This document shows, one piece after another, positions 61,086 through 64,000 of a stretch of DNA of 64,000 nucleotides. Below the pieces are notes generated by a model. The model made no database searches. It was not told where the DNA came from and saw only the letters and a program-made list of their open reading frames with translations. Every line of letters begins with the position of its first letter. The first letter of the stretch is position 1. The stretch is from positions 186,001-250,000 of the forward strand of contig NZ_VIRG01000070.1 of NCBI RefSeq assembly GCF_008107695.1, given 5' to 3'. The DNA is from Stappia sp. BW2. GTDB lineage: Bacteria > Pseudomonadota > Alphaproteobacteria > Rhizobiales > Stappiaceae. The position numbers and the translations under genes were made by a program.

Positions 61086-61906
61086 CAGGAGGTGTTTCCT
61101 GTGTCTTGATCCAGCCCTCGCAATGCGTCTGTGAGCTCATCGCAGATGTCGTGAAAGGTCTTGCTGCGTGTCATTTCGCGCGTGCGTGGACGCCCAAAAG
61201 GTACATCGACCACCTGCAAGATACGTCCTGGACGGCTGCTCATGACAACGATACGGTCGGCAAGATAGAGTGCTTCATCTACCGAATGGGTCACGAGAAC
61301 GGTCGTAATCGAATCTTTGAGCCAGATCCGCTGTAGTTCGCCGTTGAGGTGGCGGCGGGTAACTGCATCCAGCGCGCCGAAAGGTTCATCGAGCAACAAT
61401 ACACCGGGCTGCAAAGCAAGGGCACGTGCGATCGATGTCCGTTGCCGCATTCCTCCGGACAATTGTTTCGGCCTGGCCCGCTCGAACTCACTTAGGCCGA
61501 CCAGTGCCAGAAGCTCATTTATCCTGTCTCGATCGACAGGGCGGCCTGCAATTCGAAAGGGAAGGGCAACGTTGTCGAATATCGAAAGCCAGGGCAGCAG
61601 GGCATGATCCTGGAAAGCGACACCCAGCCGATGCGCTTTCGCCAGTTCCGCCGACGGTCTTCCATCGATTTCAACTGTCCCGGATGTTGGGTTTTCAAGT
61701 GCCGCCAACATGCGCAGCAACGTGCTCTTGCCACATCCGCTCGGGCCGATCAGGGCAATGAACTCGCCGTTGGCGACATCAAGATCGATACCGTCTACAG
61801 CTTTCACCTCTTTGCCCTTGATGTGAAAGGTCTTGTGGACCCCTCGCAAGGAGAGGCCCGTATTTTTTGATCGGGATGGCACGGCGCAAGTGTCAGAGCG
61901 ATACAT
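61085..61906 (-). CDS. ABC transporter ATP-binding protein (SsuB/TauB type)
   Basis: 273 aa from the ATG at 61906, with GAGGA upstream, overlapping the end of the binding-protein gene by 14 bp. Walker A IGPSGCGKSTLLRML, Q-loop VAFQDHALLPWLS, signature LSGGMRQRTSIARAL, Walker B VLLLDEPFGALD, and the H-loop in VLVTHSVDEALY. It powers import. Confidence 0.93.
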   Translation of the reverse strand: MYRSDTCAVPSRSKNTGLSLRGVHKTFHIKGKEVKAVDGIDLDVANGEFIALIGPSGCGKSTLLRMLAALENPTSGTVEIDGRPSAELAKAHRLGVAFQDHALLPWLSIFDNVALPFRIAGRPVDRDRINELLALVGLSEFERARPKQLSGGMRQRTSIARALALQPGVLLLDEPFGALDAVTRRHLNGELQRIWLKDSITTVLVTHSVDEALYLADRIVVMSSRPGRILQVVDVPFGRPRTREMTRSKTFHDICDELTDALRGLDQDTGNTS

Positions 61907-62915
61907 GCGCGTCCTCGACAATTGAAAGATCGACTATCGATGCCGCATCGGGCAAGTCGACACGGCCGGTGGCATTGGCCGCCGCAAACATCGGTCCAGC
62001 GATTTCATCGACATCGAGAGCCAGAAGCCGGCGGCCATCGCCAGCTTTTAGCAGATCAAGCTGCGCAGTCGCTTGTTGCCTTTGCTGGCCGGTATCCAGT
62101 CCGTAATCGACGCCATACTTGTCTACTGCCAAGTGAGCCGCGTAGTCCGGATCACCTTCGTTCTTCGTCCAACCTCTCACGAGTGCCCGCGTGAAGCCGA
62201 CGATTTTGTCGCGCTGCTCCGTAATCAAGCTACGCTTGGCAAATAGCACTGCGCCGTAGCTCCGATAGCCCAATTCATCAAAGCTGGTGAAGAAAAAGTC
62301 TTTACCGCGAACCATGCCCATTTGTTCAAGCGCGACCGCTTCATTCGTAGAATATCCTGTGAAACCCTCACCTTCTCCGGCAAGAAGTGGTTCGGGTGAA
62401 TAGCCGGCGGGCACCATTTCCCAGGTGTTGGGAAGACCGGCCAAAGCAAGTGTCGCCTCGATAGCAGATTTCTGGCTGGCTCCCTGAGCGAGGATCTTTG
62501 ATCCTACAATGTCTCCCGCTTTGACGATAGGCTTTCCCGGAAGCGAAATGATGCCGAGTGGTGCACGTGGATATGTTGCGGCAAACGCAACAAAGTCATT
62601 GCCCTGCCGGATAGCATCAAGGAAGGGCAGCCAGGCAGAATACCCGATATCATCGGCGCCTGCGGCAACTGTCACGACTGACTGCGGCGTATTCGGGCCA
62701 CCAGCCTGAACGGACACGTCCAATCCTTCATTGGCGAAGTATCCGTCTTCGAACGCAATCCAGAGGCCAGCATACTGGACGTTCTTGATCCAATTGAGTT
62801 TGACGTTCAAGGGGGCCTGCGCCTGCGCGAAAGCAGAACGCGAGGACAAGCCTAGTGTCAGAGCACTGGCTGAAGCGGCAGCAGACCCGAGTAATTGGCG
62901 ACGATTGAGCAGCAT
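61893..62915 (-). CDS. ABC transporter substrate-binding protein (NMT1/THI5-like)
   Basis: 340 aa. Tat-type signal (LLNRRQLLGSAAASASALTL, cleavage near AFA). The mature start LNVKLNWIKNVQYAGLWIAF followed by EDGYFANEGLDVSVQAGGPN is the NMT1-like pattern, used for sulfonates, nitrate, pyrimidine precursors and aromatic compounds. GYSTNEAVALEQMGMVRG follows. Upstream is a TauD-family dioxygenase, so a sulfonate or similar sulfur compound is the most likely cargo, but the pocket does not identify it. Confidence 0.85.
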   Translation of the reverse strand: MLLNRRQLLGSAAASASALTLGLSSRSAFAQAQAPLNVKLNWIKNVQYAGLWIAFEDGYFANEGLDVSVQAGGPNTPQSVVTVAAGADDIGYSAWLPFLDAIRQGNDFVAFAATYPRAPLGIISLPGKPIVKAGDIVGSKILAQGASQKSAIEATLALAGLPNTWEMVPAGYSPEPLLAGEGEGFTGYSTNEAVALEQMGMVRGKDFFFTSFDELGYRSYGAVLFAKRSLITEQRDKIVGFTRALVRGWTKNEGDPDYAAHLAVDKYGVDYGLDTGQQRQQATAQLDLLKAGDGRRLLALDVDEIAGPMFAAANATGRVDLPDAASIVDLSIVEDAHVSL

Positions 62916-63034
62916 GACTTTCTCCTGACTAAACTATGTTCTAGGGGGTTTAATTTGTGTTCAACGAATTTGCGGCCTTGCTGCCAATTAATGACGGCGT
63001 TCAGCCTATCTCCCGGAACAGGTCCGCCTTTTAC

Positions 63035-63931
63035 CTAGGTCGGCACTTCACCCTTGACGGATGTTCGCCAAATCAGCCGGCGATAGCGTTCGCGGTCATA
63101 ATCCGTAGCGCTGTGCATGGTTGTCCGGTTGTCCCAGATGACCACGTCTCCGGGCCGCCATTTGAGTGCGATCTGATTGGCGGGGGCTAGAACAGCAGCA
63201 AAGAGCGTATCGAGCAATGCGCGACTTTCCTCATATTCCATTCCCTCGATACGGACGATGCAGTCACCACCAAGATAAAGAGATTTGCGTCCCGTAAGCG
63301 GATGCGTACGCACAAGTGGATGCACAACGTCAGGAACCTGTTCCCTCTGTGCGGCTGTCAATTCTGACTTGACCCCATTGTCGCGCATGTAATCCGCATT
63401 GCCAGTTCGCATATAGACGTAGCTGTGCACAGCCTTCATGCCATCGATACGAGCTTTCAGCTCCGGGTCGAGCTGTCCATAGGCTTCTTCTGTGCTGGCG
63501 AAAAGCGTGTCAGCCCCTTCGGCAGGCGTCTCCACGCCATGCAGCAGAGTGTAGGCGGTCGGCCGATGAAGGTAGGACTGATCAGTGTGCCAGCCGAAAC
63601 CGTCCTTCGGGTTTCCAACTGACTTGCCGTTTTCGACAATGTTGGAGATTACATAGATCTCCGGGACCTCTTCGAGACGATATTGATCGAGAACGTGAAA
63701 CTCGAGTTCACCGCAGAAACGACTCAATTCGCCGAACTGCTGCGCGCTGAGGTTCTGGTCGTGAAAAACCAATAGCCCGTTCCGACAAACCTCGGATAAG
63801 AAATCCGTCCGCTCACAGACGCTGGATAATGTGCTGAGATCGAAGCCTTCAACTTCCCCGCCCATCACATCCGACAAGGGTCGGATGTCAAATGGAACAA
63901 CGCTGGAACATGCCTTTGCGGAAACTGACAT
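63035..63931 (-). CDS. TauD/TfdA-family alpha-ketoglutarate dioxygenase
   Basis: 298 aa. Iron ligands: the HxD pair in GFGWHTDQSYLHRPTAYTLL and the distal His in VIWDNRTTMHSATDYDRERY; the ketoglutarate-binding Arg is in YRRLIWRTSV. LVFHDQNLSAQQFGELSRFC is typical of the N-terminal part. The family includes taurine, alkylsulfatase and 2,4-D dioxygenases; the substrate here is not identified. It heads the cluster with the ABC importer 120 bp downstream, so it probably acts on the imported compound and releases a usable product. Confidence 0.88.
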   Translation of the reverse strand: MSVSAKACSSVVPFDIRPLSDVMGGEVEGFDLSTLSSVCERTDFLSEVCRNGLLVFHDQNLSAQQFGELSRFCGELEFHVLDQYRLEEVPEIYVISNIVENGKSVGNPKDGFGWHTDQSYLHRPTAYTLLHGVETPAEGADTLFASTEEAYGQLDPELKARIDGMKAVHSYVYMRTGNADYMRDNGVKSELTAAQREQVPDVVHPLVRTHPLTGRKSLYLGGDCIVRIEGMEYEESRALLDTLFAAVLAPANQIALKWRPGDVVIWDNRTTMHSATDYDRERYRRLIWRTSVKGEVPT

Positions 63932-64000
63932 AATGTACCTCTCAAAGTGAACTTCGAGAAATCATCATCGACGGTATTGATTGACTCAAGCAGAGATTTT

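Overview
The window looks like the chromosome of a marine alphaproteobacterium of the Hyphomicrobiales, most plausibly the Stappiaceae (Roseibium/Labrenzia type). This placement is inferred from gene content: an lrp/trxB/lsrB neighbourhood, a greA-carB-carA-yqeY-dnaG-rpoD housekeeping block, a DUF930 protein, a REP-like intergenic palindrome, a DddL-type DMSP lyase, a fused glycine-betaine methyltransferase and TRAP transport. It has not been tested by alignment.

Layout. 1-2.5 kb: end of an EF-G-like GTPase and the periplasmic methionine sulfoxide reductase MsrP. 3.1-8.4 kb: ELM1-like gene, trxB and lsrB as one minus-strand run, then a divergent Lrp regulator, a VOC protein, a small membrane protein and greA. 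8.5-20.3 kb: carB, an XRE regulator, an AT-rich gap, a MerR regulator, carA, yqeY, dnaG and rpoD. 20.4-25.7 kb: DUF930 protein, an orphan PAAR protein with a tandem DcrB-like partner, and an MFS exporter. 25.9-28.4 kb: a probable RNA-repair/RNA-stress locus of KptA, a slipin and two abutting tRNA-like sequences with defective anticodon arms. This is the most unusual part of the window. 28.7-33.9 kb: NTF2-like protein, SDR remnant, metK beside a fused glycine/sarcosine/dimethylglycine methyltransferase (SAM supply plus betaine synthesis), and an enoyl-CoA hydratase under a TetR regulator. 34.6-41.2 kb: GntR-regulated TRAP transporter, a 54-residue membrane protein, an IlvD/Edd dehydratase and an RraA-like aldolase, which together look like a sugar-acid uptake and catabolism operon. 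41.5-49.2 kb: ArsR/permease/transglutaminase operon, DddL, an FAD amine oxidase, cytochrome b561, GNAT, SIMPL and AI-2E-type proteins.

At 49.46 kb a tRNA with CAT anticodon marks the left end of an integrated island. An integrase runs into the tRNA 3' half and is followed by two HTH/excisionase-like genes, an XRE repressor, a membrane protein, a DUF1778/GNAT toxin-antitoxin pair, an IetAS-type defence pair (subtilase plus AAA ATPase), a uracil-DNA-glycosylase-like protein and an IS1182-type insertion sequence with perfect 20-bp ends. The last 4.5 kb carry an NMT1-like ABC importer and a TauD-family dioxygenase. No right attachment site was found, so the island's far end is unknown.

No rRNA and no CRISPR array was seen. 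Function calls rest on reading motifs and lengths; no database search was run.
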